A stretch of DNA of 64,000 bases from Marasmius tenuissimus (Eukaryota > Basidiomycota > Agaricomycetes > Agaricales > Marasmiaceae), in the NCBI GenBank assembly GCA_029532415.1, contig JAQOTA010000062.1:1-64000 (forward strand), given 5' to 3'. This document shows, one piece after another, positions 12,230 through 24,038 of the stretch. Below the pieces are notes generated by a model. The model did no database searches. It was given only the letters and a program-made list of their open reading frames with translations, and was not told the DNA's origin. Within the stretch, counting starts at the first letter, position 1. Every line of letters begins with the position of its first letter. Position numbers and translations under genes: made by a program.

Positions 12230-12986
12230 AATCTGAAACTTCGACCGTCGACGTAGAGGAACTTTTCTTCTGTTGAAAATGGAGTCAAGTTGCAATAACT
12301 GAGTGAACGGTGACGATCGTGGTACGAACTGGAGATGGTGTATCGCGGCCGAAAGTCGTTGTGATGGCTTAGGTACCACTGTGGGATCTTCTGGAACGCT
12401 TGCTTCGTTCCAGCGAGAAACTTGACAAGTTTCTTTTTTGGACGTAGCTCTGGAGGTTGCTGATGAGATCCTTGTCGATGGATGGAACGCCCCAGTCAAT
12501 CTTCTGAGCTCGAACCAACCCAAACTTGTCCCTCAGACGGTCGCGGACCATGTGGCACAACCCAGGATACAGCAGTTCTGGATGTTCACCATCATGAATG
12601 AGCTTCTCTTGAAACGCGTAGCGCAATAATTTGGAACGGTTGAGTGCCACAGCATAGTCGAAGGGCCGTGGCGGGTAGTAGTCGAACAGTCACTTATCGG
12701 GGTGGTCAATGAACTGTTCTGGTAACTGTAGAAAGGGTGGGTTTTCGACCATGTACTTGAATTCAAGTGTCTGAAGAGAGTTATAGCTGTGAAACCCAAG
12801 CATGAAAGTCATCGAAAGCGACCGACCGGCGCGTTTGTTTTCTCAAGCCAGCGAAGCTCATCCTCGTCCGTCACCCTAGTCGGTTCCTTTGTTTCGTCCT
12901 TGAATATTATATTGTTCTCTTAGCGAATAGAGTCTATGGGAGCACCTGATGGTGAAGTCGAAGAGGTTGATATGAGTAGAGGTCAT
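12230..12986 (-). pseudogene. dead copy of an unrecognised agaric family (copy 1)
   Basis: Collinear with the gene at 25212-25905 but broken at least three times. The first exon (MTSTHINLFDF...) shifts frame at about 12.91 kb and resumes as TDEDELRWLEKTN. An in-frame TGA at 12690-12692 follows HPDK and precedes LFDYYPPRPFDYAVAL. A further shift after the segment AQKIDWGVPSIDKDLIS moves the C-terminal part KQAFQKIPQWYLSHHN into another frame. The long matching segments RYAFQEKLI, LYPGLC and AQKIDWGVPSID leave no doubt about paralogy. I do not recognise the family or a function. Confidence 0.85.
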
Positions 12987-13830
12987 GGGGCAGGATGTAA
13001 CACTGACAGGTCCTGGCACTGGTAAAGGCCCAGCGCGTCGCGCCTTTTCTACTCAGGCTGCAGGCACGTGCAAGGGGCCTGAGAATTTCGTCGTGCAGCC
13101 GGCCCGGAAGAAATAGCCGTGCACGTGCACTTTTGAATTACTTGTGTTCCCACGACAACCGTGATTTGAAGTTTGAACCACCACACCACTTCGCCACTAC
13201 TGCTTTACTACCACTTCTCTGATGCCCTACGAACCCCCAACTGCTTTCATCATTCCTGTGACTCTGGCGGAGCTGACGGGCCGATGGACACCGATGATCA
13301 ACATATCTACGCCAATGGCATGGGTCAATCGCGAGCTCCCTACACGTGTTTATCTCTAGGGCATCCATAGATGAGCCACTGGTCACACTGCAAAATTCGT
13401 GGAGGAAAGGGCTCTACAAATATCTGTCCTTAGCCGGTACATTGAACGAGTGACGATCAAGATATCATACAGCTCCACGTCGGATCTCGAAGTCGACAGG
13501 AATGTATCGCCGTCACCCATTCGAGCAATGGTTCAAGATGAAACACTACTTTGCGATGAAAAGCGCCTATCCCCTAGGCGTATGTTTTCCTGTGAGCAAT
13601 CAGCTTTTGTTCCTGAAAAGTACAATTCATGAAGTTCACGCTGTTGACTATGTGTTTCATATCGAAAAAATGCTATTAGCTCTCTTCATTTTTGACAGGT
13701 AGTTTGTTGTGCGTCACCTTGTTTTGATACAGAACAATCTTGCCTCCTTAAACCACCGGAAGATAAAAGAACGACGCCGTTCTCAAAACAGTTGGAAAGC
13801 TAACCCATCCTCGAAGATATTGTACTCAAC
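12987..13830. other. intergenic, nothing recognised
   Basis: Promoter-side region of the dead copy and of the 7-TM gene. Short open frames on both strands lack family resemblance. It contains a 12-bp palindrome at 13119-13130. Confidence 0.4.
13119..13130. repeat. 12-bp palindrome with E-box core
   Basis: GTGCACGTGCAC is a perfect palindrome centred on CACGTG, the core bound by bHLH factors. It lies about 130 bp upstream of the dead gene's start and 700 bp upstream of the 7-TM gene. The functional role is untested. Confidence 0.5.
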
Positions 13831-15441
13831 ATGGCCTCAGAAGAAATCTCGAAGCAAACTTACACCTCAGCTGCTAAGACAATCATTATTCGGTGTATCG
13901 CCACACTGTCGGTACGTTCCTTGCCATTACTATGCAGCACTCCCTTCCTCTTACAAAACCTCTGAACCGCCTTGATTTCAGTCTATGTTTCTGGTGTTCG
14001 GTAAGCCAGAACGCAGTGGATGTCCACGTGAGGGAGGCCGCATACTAACACGAGTACCTTCACAGGGATGTATGTCATTATATTTGGGCTGTCTATAAAG
14101 ATCCTTTGGCACCGCCGTGAATCGCACGCCTCGAAAGCATACACAAGATGGATTATTGCTCTTTTTGTGTTAACCACCATCTACAATGCTTCTGCCGTGT
14201 GGCTCTACACCGAAGACACGCTGTATGCCTTCAATGGTGTCAAGACAAATGAAATATACATCCCTCGCTTCGAATCTGCCTCAGGCAGAAATTCTCGTTC
14301 CAAATTTTCTGCGCAGATGTACGTGCTATCAGTTTGATTCTCACACGAGCTGAAGTCGTACTTTCAACCAAGTGGTTTGTTTGCCTTCTCTGGCGGCATA
14401 ATAGGGTAAGTCTCATATTTTCCCTCCAATCTCCACGTCTAACCGGGTCCCCGCTTTAGCTATATCTATGATTACTTGATGGTAGGTTTCCTGATCAACC
14501 TTGGACACACTGGATTGAGATTCCTATACCTTTGTAGGTCCACCGTTGCTATGTCATCTGGGGGTATAGCAAGCGAATTCTCTATCCTTTCGTCATTATT
14601 GTGTTTCTTACCGACAGTGAGTAACTCGCACATATAGCAAAGAGCCAGTTCTCATCCTCCCTTGTCACCTCTCAATGATCATCAGCAATAAACTTTGTGG
14701 CCACTGCGAGCTTGACCTCGGCCGCTTATCACCATGATAAGGTTTTATATCAGGGATACGGCCACGTCTTGTGTGTGCTCGCAATAATCAACGGCGTGTA
14801 CACCTCTCTACTGACCCTGCTAACGGGTGCGTTCAACTATTTTTGGATGTATACCTCTGCGACTGACTAACCCCATTCCATAGCTGGTCGTATTTGGTGG
14901 ATGGTTCGTGAGGTAGGACGGATCACCGGTAGTAGGATTTACACAAAATACAAGATATTCGTCGCAACAATGTAAGCCCTCAACGGGTGTTTGCATCTCG
15001 TATCTTGACCTTATCACTACTCAATCCTTTAGTCTTGAATCTGGGCTTCTTTATTCCGTCATAACGGTGGTCGCTGCTATTTTGCGGTTGATCGCGTGTA
15101 TAGATCCTAAAAGTGGGGGTGTCGCCCCATTCAACTTCTGTGTAATCTCCGTTCAGATGGCGGTTTGTATTTGCCCTCCATTCCAATCATTTGACTTAGC
15201 TAACGCACCTGAGTCGTAGGCAATTGCTCCGACTGTTATAGTCGTACGAATCGCATATGGGCAAGCAGTGGAAAGTGTTCAGCACATGGTATCAACATTG
15301 CAATGTGCCGAAGGCGAAAACAATTCTCAACGATGCACTATTGACCTTCGACGGTCTCTAGGGGAAGACGAGGAAAGAGGTACTGCGGGGAGATTATCAA
15401 TTGGGATCGAGAAATCACCCTCGCTTGGTGGAACGGTGTGA
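13831..15441 (+). CDS. seven-TM agaricomycete membrane protein
   Basis: Starts MASEEISKQTYTSAAKTI and is interrupted by about nine short introns. Recognisable helices are MFLVFGMYVIIFGLSIKIL, RWIIALFVLTTIYNASAVWL, LFAFSGGIIGYIYDYLM, the strongly family-typical VHRCYVIWGYSKRILYPF, INFVATASL, VLCVLAIINGVYTSLLTLL and a pair around SGLLYSVITVVAAILRLIA and MAAIAPTVIVVRIAYGQA. The pattern (HRCYVIW between TM3 and TM4, a soluble Ser/Glu-rich tail) is common in large uncharacterised 7-TM families of mushrooms. A receptor role is often guessed but not shown. The acceptor CAACCAAG before GLFAFSGG is needed to keep the frame open. Confidence 0.75.
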
Positions 15442-15854
15442 TGTGCTAACACAAGATGGACATGGAGGGTAAATGGTTGAATCCTTGTCCTATATAAAAA
15501 GTCCGGTATCGCATTATTGTAAGTTATGTACACAACTTCCTCTTCGATTCAGACACATACCACTAGTTGAACTTTACCGTATACGTGTAAATAATTTATG
15601 TAACATGAGATTCTTACAGGTCCGCATTGACGCCTGTTCGCTGAAGATACGTCAGGCAGACGTGAACTTGTTGTTCTCTCCAGTTGTGCACTGACTGGCT
15701 TTTGTGAAACGTCCTACTCTTGGTTTTGCGGTGGTGTGTCCGACTACGTCGAGCTCCGGGACACGAATGGGACCCCTAAGCGAGACCACAGGGCGATGTA
15801 CAATGCTAAATCTCGACATCCATTCTTTTCGTCTTAGAAAACGTGCTACATGAG
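15442..15854. other. convergent 3' region
   Basis: Lies between the stops of the plus-strand 7-TM gene and the minus-strand MYND gene. No coding signal was recognised. Confidence 0.5.
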
Positions 15855-17714
15855 TCAATATCCATCCTCGTATGAGTCCACGCCGAAGTGGTATAGAACA
15901 ATATCCATCTTCCCCCTCTCTATCACAGCCATCGGAATCCTCCCAATCGCCATTACCATTCTGTTGATACCGCCCTTCGTGGGATCACCTATTGTAGAAT
16001 CACAGGCAAAAGCCTTGACCCTCCTCCGGCTAGATGGAATGCTATCCACTTCTATGCTGGGCGGGAACGATTCATAGTCTATCCATGCAATGACTCCATC
16101 GTCATTATCGGGCTGCGAATGGCGAGCAGCGTACTCATGAGTAAGGCGGCGAATCAGCCGACGGTTGGATCCGAAGTCAAGGACAATCTGCATCCGCAGA
16201 AAGGTTATTTCGAAGTCGCAAATCCAACGTGTGGTCATCCCATCTTGTTCACAAATGGATATCCGGTAAGTAAGGTCGATAGCGTAAAGCACTACCCACA
16301 TACCTCGTATCTTGCTCTGGGTCCTGAAGCACTCTTCGCGGTGGCTCGTCTTTCAATGGGCCTTTTGACACTGTTTGGAACAATAGACGATCGACTGACA
16401 TCCAGTACAACGATGGAGGGAACGGTTTTCCACGGTTCTGCGGAACCGGAACGGACACTATTAGGGACATGACAAACATCAGGAATCTTCCGCATGAGCA
16501 GTACTCAGAAATGAGAATATTATGACCTTCGTATAACAACAATTCGAGCACGCGTCTGGCTCTGACTGGAGTATCGTCTTGCTATACCCGTATCGCCTAG
16601 TCGCCTCATACTCCAGCTTTTTCCAGGATTGGTAGACCTCGGGACACACGGCGAAGGTTTCTTTGGATGTTATTTTCCCCGAATCCCGTATCTTCTTGAT
16701 CCACCGGATGACCCGCACAAGTATGGGACGATAGACCAGCTTGGGAAGGAAGCTATCTAGAAAAGACGCGAACGCCTTCACTACTTTCTCTCCGAGCTGA
16801 GTGAAAGGGGGACCTGAAGGCTGTGGTTTGAGTACCTTTCGAATGGCCAAGACAGCGGGGAGGACTCCTGAGTCCAGCGCTTCTATCGCGAAAAATGTGT
16901 CGTACGCCATAGTCGTCCGAAGAAATTCGATGCACTCTATCGCACACACCCCTAAGTCCGAGTGACCACAAGAAGAGCCTATTCGCTTCCCGGACGTCAG
17001 TCTCGAGATGACAAGCACAAGGGACGGAACGGCGCGATTGAAGGTGAGCTTTGAGAGTATGGTGGCCCCAGTGAGAAGGTCAGATAGGATTCCGACAACG
17101 TACTGAAAGACCGAGAGACCTCTTTGGAGCATGGCACATGGAATAGCAGTTCCTACCATCAGTCTCACAGAAGCCCGTATGGCGTCCCACCGCGTATCGA
17201 GAAGGATGTGTTCCAGCTCTGGTCCCTTGGTTGCGTGTACAGCTAGTGCACCGACAGCATTTCCTAGAGCGGATGCCGAAGAACGGTTGTTGTGACTACC
17301 AAACAGCCACAATTGCACCGCGATGGGAAATAAGCGAGGGTTTGAATGTACGAAGGATTTGAGACTATCGGCTATCAGACCGTGATCGGAGCACCCATCC
17401 TGGAATATGGGGTAGCAGAACAAAGTGGGTGTTACTCGAAGATACTCCTGGATGAATTCCTCGCCCTCCGCGGTAGCGGGCTCGCCAGCTTCATCCAATA
17501 CTGCGCGAGCTATCGAGTACATCCATGGCCATATTCGATTCCAGCTGCCTGCGACCCCATCTACGGTCGTGGGACTGGGGGATCGTTCAAGAGATTGTGC
17601 AATACGAGACAAAGCTATCAGAGCGCGTTTCGTCCGAAAGCCAACGCGATCTAGATCTATCGTGGATGGTGGTGATGCCTGTAGGTCTTTCGCCAAGTAG
17701 CTCAAAGCACCCAT
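15855..17714 (-). pseudogene. ARM/HEAT-like MYND-finger protein with a stop inside the finger
   Basis: Typical agaric architecture: a long helical-repeat-like region (one open exon, 16.5-17.7 kb, with ALDSGVLPAVLAIRKVL and VIRWIKKIR) followed by a C-terminal MYND zinc finger. Splicing at TATACGAAG and CCCTAATAG gives DACSNCCYTK, then HRCTGCQSIVYCSKQCQKAH, where the near-invariant next residue Trp is TGA (16353-16355) instead of TGG, followed in frame by KTSHREEC. A last exon continues in phase (DGMTTRWICDFEI ... LIRRLTHEYAARH) to a stop at 15855. Everything but this codon looks functional. It is either a young nonsense allele or a protein truncated inside the last zinc-ligand segment. The 5' end is uncertain: MGALSYLAK is the first Met of the open frame, but an upstream exon is possible. 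Confidence 0.7.
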
Positions 17715-18413
17715 GGCTGGAGAGGGTTCAGTGCTTTTTGAACTTCGCTGAGCATAGGGAAAACTAACTTTGTGATGGAAGATACGAATGGCACGAGATT
17801 CTGAGTTTGAGGTTCGTCGAAGCTAAGGGCGTAAACTCTAAAGAGGTAGGAGCAGGGAGAATTGAATACTATCCTTTAGGCAGCTGGAAGCGATGAGCAC
17901 TTACTTCGAGTGTTCTGGTAGAGACGAGAGGGCCTTTCCCGGAGACAAACGTGATTTTAACCCGCGTCGAGGCGGAAAAGATCAAAGGATGATCGATGAT
18001 GCACCGCCACTACAGGAATCTCAGCTACCAAGTCTGCTGACGGACTTCGAACTTTACTCGCTACGCGACCTGCTGGAACATCCACAACGATCAGGTGAGG
18101 ACAATTGAGGACAGCTGTCATTGACAGTGTCAGTGGTGTCAGTGTCAGTGAGCCTTGAGATAGGCAGTCGAGCCACCGAATATGAGGGTTTGAGGCCCAA
18201 GAGGCTTTCCCAGGGACCAGCCGTAGGTGCGAATCGGCGTTGAAAACAACCCCAGGCAATCGAACGTCTCCACTAATTAGTGAACATACGTAGACGTAAC
18301 TAGACACATTTGTGATCCTTCAGAGAAAGTTCGTGACCTAGACTAAGTATTACCACATAATCCAGAAAACCCACCGCCTCCGAATCGGATAACACATCTA
18401 AACCACAAGGGAG
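17715..18413. other. intergenic; possible upstream MYND exon
   Basis: Separates two minus-strand genes. A donor-like GTAAGT near 17.9 kb and an acceptor near 17.8 kb could belong to an upstream exon of the MYND gene, but no frame is convincing. A short tandem repeat lies at 18123-18150. Confidence 0.3.
18123..18150. repeat. short imperfect tandem repeat
   Basis: Successive copies of a GTCAGTG-like unit (gacagtgtcagtggtgtcag then tgtcagtg) in noncoding DNA. Probably slippage-derived. Confidence 0.5.
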
Positions 18414-19641
18414 CTACGTCAAAGTAGGAGGACGAGGACATTCATGTTCATCACTCCACGGTACCCCGCAACGATAACAAAACTGCGTCGAACACCTGCA
18501 AGTCACATGGATGCACCCCTCGGACTTCTCAACCATCTCATAGCATCCACAACATATCTGCCACTCTTTCTCCTTTGCAAGGGCCCGAACGGCCATCGCA
18601 GCATCATCGAACCCTTCAGCTGGGTTGCCTCGACACTTCTGACCATTCAAATGCGCAGCTTGCTTGCATTCGAGGCAAACTGCGGTTGAGCAAAGCCGGC
18701 ATTCGGCAGTCGGAGAAGTCGTAGGACTACCAGTCACTTTCCCCAACGTTATCTTGGATCCAAGAAAGACCGAACAGCGAGGGTTGGCACAGAACACGCG
18801 ATCCTTGTATGGAACTGCGTACTCCGTTGCTTTGGCATGGATGCGCTGGGATACGTCCTCGCTAATAGAAACCCCGGTGCTGAGTTTCGGAAGAGCATGT
18901 CCGTCCGTTGTTATGAGCGTGTAAACGTCGATCTTCTTCTCTGGGGTACAGCACCAAGGGGGGAATGACGATTCGGTGGTGGTAGACGCAGTAAGGAACT
19001 GCTCCAAGCAGGCCTCGCAGTAGTGATGAGCACACGGGGCTTCGAAGGAACTTTGAAGGGCCACCGCTTCACCGCAGGCGACACATTCCGCAGTCTGAGT
19101 TCTGTCAGACGCGGAGGACGAGATCGAGGGTGCTGACGAACTGAAACGTGAAATGATATGAATGAGAAACGTTCATTGAGCTGATGCGAGTCGAGTCTCT
19201 CACCGATGATACAAACTGAAGAAAGAAGCGGGGTCGATGTGGGAGCCATTGTTCGTAAGATTGCTATGATAGCTGCTGGCAGACGAACCAGGTCCTAGCG
19301 ACGGAGAACGCGAAGGAACATGATGGGTATCATAGCTACCGAAAAATGAGGTTCAGTTCGTTTACTACCTGAGAAGGTTCTAGAGATAGAACTCACCGTC
19401 TCGAAGAGACCAGAGGTGATGATACCTCAGGCATTCCAGATCCCAGACCGCCAGAGACTGGTTTATCATGCCGGTAAATTATGTACATCGCCGGATAGTC
19501 CTCTGCTCTCGACTGAAGAGCACGCCGCTCGACATCATCGAAACGGGCTCTTCTAGCTTGCATATCCTCGAGCGACGAATGGGCGTTGAGGAGCGAAGTC
19601 GTTGTGCCGACACCATTAAGAAAAACAGGGGATGATACCAT
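18414..19641 (-). CDS. RBR-type E3 ubiquitin ligase
   Basis: Three exons. Exon 1 (MVSSPVFLNGVG...) and exon 2 (THHVPSRSPSLGPG...) form a roughly 125-residue low-complexity N terminus, and exon 3 carries the RBR module. RING1 is CVACGEAV followed by CAHHYCEACLEQFL and PPWCC. The in-between-RING region is FCANPRCSVFLG, then CRLCSTAVCLECKQAAHLNGQ. RING2 is ICCGCYEMVEKSEGCIHVTC followed by RCSTQFCYRCGVPW, with the Cys of EGCIHVTC in the position of the catalytic HECT-like cysteine. RBR ligases pass ubiquitin from E2 to this cysteine and then to substrate. The protein ends shortly after RING2. Substrate is unknown. Confident family call; the N-terminal exons are supported by in-phase splicing. Confidence 0.9.
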
Positions 19642-20268
19642 TGTGGGTCAAGTATGCTCGAGAACAAGGAGATGGCACGTTGGGATGGTTTATAACGCCC
19701 CAGATAACCTTGCAGGCACGCGTACGAGGTTCTGCTGCGCCCACCACAACAGCAGACAACAACACTTTCCAGAACTCATGGCCGGTGTGCCACCGCCGAT
19801 GGGTATATGAGGCAGGAAGAAAGCGAAGTGATAATATCGATAGAGTGGTTCAGGGCGACGTGAGGGTGAAAGTGTCGATCTGGGGCTTATTTAATTTCCG
19901 CAGGAGGGTTGTTGGGCGCTTGTTGAGAACTCTGAGTCATGTCAGAGATTCCGATGGGTCATTAGTGCTCGCCTCGTGGTGTGAGGTAGACAATGGTATC
20001 CACATAGTATTCAACACGTTTTCAAACGTGAAGAGTGGACAAAGGCCTTTGAAGGTAGGTCCGTCGATGTTGGGGCCATCGGCTGTGTCACGACATACTC
20101 CATATGGAAAGAGCTGGAAAAGGTGTTCACACGAAATGCTCGCCACAAAGTCTGCCGTCCTATAAAAGAGACGAGCATCTGAAGGCCTTCTCCCTAATTA
20201 TCGTCGGAACCATTCGCCACAACCGATAAATCCCAGCCCGAGTTCGATCTCCCAGCGTCATATTGGCA
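19642..20268. other. divergent promoter region
   Basis: Lies between the starts of the minus-strand RBR gene and the plus-strand KEN/D-box gene. Overlapping open frames (19632-20165 +) show no family resemblance. Confidence 0.5.
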
Positions 20269-21476
20269 ATGTCTCCCAATTCAGCTTTATCTCTTGGCCT
20301 TCCACCTCCACCCACTAATGCGCCCCACACGATCAACATCGACGGAACGTGCGCGTTATTCTCGCTAGAGATCCAATGTGGACGCGACAAGAGCACTGTA
20401 AGAACGGATTGGAAGGAGAGCGCTGCTCGGGTTTGTATTGTTCTTGTATTGTCGACATGTTGAATGCTAAAGTAACGGTGCAGAATGGACCCGAACGTGA
20501 AGTACCTCGCCTCTATCGAATTTTGAACCGTCCTGAGCCCGCCATACAACGATCCGATCCCCCTCCAGCCATTTCCCCGAACTCTTCATCGTCTGAAGAG
20601 TCACCGAATCATTCCCCCATCGGTTCACCAGATGACAAGGAGAATAAACCTCCGGTATTCATAGCGAACCATGGTAGTGAAGATGGCGGACTGCACCTGC
20701 GAGCTCACGCAGTTCATAGAGCCCATAAATTCGAGGCCCCCAAACGCATGCAGACGTCGTGGATGGATGAACAGCAACGCGAGGCACCGGTTCGTCTTGC
20801 AAGACAGTACTCCAGATCCAGCACGAACGACATGTACCAGCCAGCGGGACCCGCCCGAAAGCAGGGTTCAATGGAATGGAAGGAAGGAGGGTCGCTTGCG
20901 AATGCACTAGGGCCACGAGAGTCGGTCCGGAAGAGGCAGCCTCTAGGCGACCTCGAATCATCGCTATTGCCTGCTGAAAAGCGAGTAATTCAACGTCCAG
21001 TGCTCGCATCGTCGTCCTACACTCCCCAGTTTACGAACCCCTTCGACGGTAACGTCCCAATCCCCACTTCGTTCAACGGCTACCCCTTTCCCGACATTCC
21101 CGACATCCCAGAGCTCTATCCCTCCCGCAACGTCGACGCGCCCGGTCACCAACAATCCATTCCTGTACCCTCTTCTCCGCCTCTCCTCTACAACAGTGAC
21201 CTGGGCGTGACTTCGTTCATGACTATCACATGCCCTAGTGAGCTGGTCGCACTCCATCGCAGGAGAATCTATCCTTCATCTACCGAGCCTGACTGGTGTG
21301 TTGGTGAAACAATCGAGTATGTCCCTCGTCGTAAAGTCTTTCCCGACGCTCTCGATGAGCCGGTGGTCACTATCTCTACTCTCGAGGTCGCCGCACCTAA
21401 ACCAGTCCACCTCGGCCAGATACGGGATACACAGAGGTGGCTGCAGAGGTTGGCGAGTGACTTGGGTGCTGATTAG
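20269..21476 (+). CDS. disordered protein with KEN box and D box
   Basis: Two exons (20269-20397, 20484-21476) join in phase to 373 residues. The start is MSPNSALSLGLPPPP. It is largely polar and Pro/Ser-rich. A KEN box (DDKENKPP, residues about 93-100) is preceded by three Ser-Pro sites (EESPNHSPIGSP). A D-box-like RKRQPLGDL follows at about 192-200. Together these are the classical degrons of anaphase-promoting-complex substrates such as securins and mitotic cyclins. The C-terminal third is more ordered (WCVGETIEYVPRRKVFPDAL, then TQRWLQRLASDLG). I do not recognise the family. A cell-cycle-regulated protein is an inference from the motifs only. Confidence 0.7.
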
Positions 21477-22210
21477 CCTAAGGTTCCCCAATGGTTAGAA
21501 CCCATCGAAACACTCAAATTGGACGTTTTCCTTACATCCAGGAAAAGACATCAACAGAGGCCTTTCCATAGAGGGTGAAATGTCTACGCTTCCTGGATTC
21601 CCTGTGATTCGGCTCGTCAATTCGCTATGAATGACAAGTCATGCACATCCCACCTCGACATTATTGTCCTGGTCGATTTCCTCATTCCCTCGCTCGTAGT
21701 TTACATATTCTTGAATACTTGCTTGACCTCTTCCTCGAATTCGTCTTCGCCGTCGGTTTAGATTTTCCTGTACTACGACGAACGAGTGGGCACCAGTACA
21801 GCCCAGGAGGTGGAAAGAACTGTGAAAAAAACGGAATGAATATAGATATCGTCGTGATTTAATTTCCTTGCTCACCCGCCACTTGACAAGGAATCGTTTT
21901 CTGTGAACGTGCAGATTGGTTGCTGTTAGGTTGCTAGTGTTACATGTGACCGGTAATTGCCGATCACTAATAATAGTCACCGTCGACAGCGTTTTCACGT
22001 GCTCTTGTCCATCACTAGTACTACAAGCTGCAGCACACCTGGCGCGTGCAAGTTGGGACCTTGAAATCTACATAGTCTAGTCATCTCTGCTTCAAGAGGT
22101 TCCTCCGGTGAGTCTTTACTCTCGTTGAAACAGCCGCCTCAGGTTCCTTACATCCACGCCCAATCGATCAGCTCGCCGACTCGAAGGTCTTGATTCCCGA
22201 ACAAACGAAC
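21477..22210. other. 3' UTR and promoter spacer
   Basis: Lies between two plus-strand genes. No coding signal was recognised. It contains the 5' region of F-box gene 1, whose ATG has a favourable CGAACATGTC context. Confidence 0.5.
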
Positions 22211-23815
22211 ATGTCGACGATACCACTCTCAGAATCGCTTCTTGGAAAGCCGACCCATCCGCCCGAGAGGTTCGAAAGCCTCTTGCGAGGTCCCGTTTCT
22301 AAAGCGGATCGAGCAGAGGTGATGAATTACCTACGCGATACCGAGCGAAACTATCGCAATGGCCAGGTCGAGATCAACAAGTACAAGGCTATGATATCGA
22401 TGCTGGAGTCGAAGAGGGAGGCGATGAAGAAGGAAATGGAGAAGTATCGGACTTTGCTATCACCAGTCCATCGATTGCCTTCAGAGCTTCTATCAAGAAT
22501 CTTTGAGGACTGTTGCGAATACAATTTTCTGGACCTGACCATGCCCCCTGCTTCGTCACTATCCATGGTATGTGGCCGTTGGAGGGAAATCGCCTTATCG
22601 TCACCAGGTCTTTGGTCTTCCATATGCATCACGGGGCATCATAGAGTCGTGCATGAAGAGGTCACGGATGAGGAGGTCACGTTTGAAGAGGAGATTCTTC
22701 GAGGAAATTCTCTCGTCAATCGGCTACGACTATGCTTAGAACGATCAGTTCCAGCCCCTCTGCAGCTCGATATCACCATTCTTGATAATTCCTCTCACTA
22801 TCGCTCAAAACAGAGCGTATTGAGTAATATCATTATGCGCCTTCTCGCAGAACACTCGGAAAGATGGGAAGTGCTCAATTACCAAGGATCCGACTTTTTT
22901 GCCAGCTCCGCGGCGGGTGAAAGCAACTTTCCTCTTCTCAGACGCCTTCGCCTGGGGATAGGACAAGGACGGTCGGATAATGGAGATCCTACCCTTCCTC
23001 TTGACCGGTTCCTAAGCTGCGCAGCACTCACTTCAGTCTATACAGACGCTGTAGACACTGATGGTCGTCTCCAGCTTCCATGGACGAACATCCGTGTCCT
23101 CAGCTTGGAATGGTGCTCGCAAGCCTCTGTTACGATGGTGCTGGCGTCGTGCACGGCCTTGGAGGAACTCACGCTGGGCAATATTTATAACGATACAGAG
23201 ACGTCGGACGACAGGACGGTTACGTTGGACACGATCAGGACACTGACAATATCCCATCCATACCCCGACTCAATCCCGAATGTGCAGCACTTCATTTTTC
23301 CGCGTCTCTCTACTATCAACATCAATTATGCAGAGGTCAAACCCATCCATCTGCAGGAGCTTATCCAGCGATCTTCCTGCTCCATCACGTCGTTAAGACT
23401 TGCTGGCCCACGTCTTACAGATTCCCAATTGTCGTCACTCCTTCGCCTCATGCCTGAATTAAGGTCGCTTGACATTGGCACAAGTGAGGAGGGGTACCCT
23501 ATCGTCAGTCCTCGCGTCCTGGAACGCCTCACCGTCAATCCAATTGAGCGCCACCAAGTGTTTTTGCCGCGCCTCGTGGACCTGGAGATCAACCTCTTCG
23601 GCGAGCACGTCGACGAGCAGACCCTCATAAACGCTTTGACATCCAGACTGATTCAAATTCCATCAAGATCCTCTCCTGTGAGGGTCGATCGCCTACAGTC
23701 TGTGGACATCCAGTTTTTTTGGGACTTTGAAATCCCGCCGGACGCGTTCCCCTCGTTGCAGTATCTTGGTGAGTTTGGCCTAAAACTGACCATCTCTCAC
23801 CGCATCTGCAACTGA
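22211..23815 (+). CDS. F-box/LRR-like protein 1
   Basis: Single exon, 534 residues from MSTIPLSESLLG. An N-terminal coiled coil (YLRDTERNYRNGQVEINKYK through KREAMKKEMEKYRTLL) leads directly into an F-box: HRLPSELLSRIFEDCCEY, then SLSMVCGRWREIALSSPGLW. The rest is an irregular leucine-rich-repeat region (for example CTALEELTLGNIY, ITSLRLAGPRLTDSQLSSLL, PRLVDLEINLFGEHVDEQTL). Such proteins are substrate receptors of SCF ubiquitin ligases, and this coiled-coil plus F-box layout is hugely expanded in agarics. It shares the LxDxQ(L/V)xSLL and E(H/Q)xLxxALTSR repeats with the two minus-strand copies at 41-45 kb but is more distant from them. Confidence 0.9.
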   Translation: MSTIPLSESLLGKPTHPPERFESLLRGPVSKADRAEVMNYLRDTERNYRNGQVEINKYKAMISMLESKREAMKKEMEKYRTLLSPVHRLPSELLSRIFEDCCEYNFLDLTMPPASSLSMVCGRWREIALSSPGLWSSICITGHHRVVHEEVTDEEVTFEEEILRGNSLVNRLRLCLERSVPAPLQLDITILDNSSHYRSKQSVLSNIIMRLLAEHSERWEVLNYQGSDFFASSAAGESNFPLLRRLRLGIGQGRSDNGDPTLPLDRFLSCAALTSVYTDAVDTDGRLQLPWTNIRVLSLEWCSQASVTMVLASCTALEELTLGNIYNDTETSDDRTVTLDTIRTLTISHPYPDSIPNVQHFIFPRLSTININYAEVKPIHLQELIQRSSCSITSLRLAGPRLTDSQLSSLLRLMPELRSLDIGTSEEGYPIVSPRVLERLTVNPIERHQVFLPRLVDLEINLFGEHVDEQTLINALTSRLIQIPSRSSPVRVDRLQSVDIQFFWDFEIPPDAFPSLQYLGEFGLKLTISHRICN

Positions 23816-24038
23816 GAGTGGTAGGTGTTTTCACCTCTTGAGATAGTTATGACCATGCCACCCCATATATCGTTCTTCAGGACCTCCCGTTTCCCTCTAC
23901 GCTTGTTACCTATTGGTATTCTCGAGCCACTCTTACATGAACCTTTCGATTTTGCTTCTCAACTTGTGTATTATCAAAAATCCCCCATTATTAGCATCGG
24001 ATTCTGGTTGATTGTACTGTATTCCATGTATCACGAAT

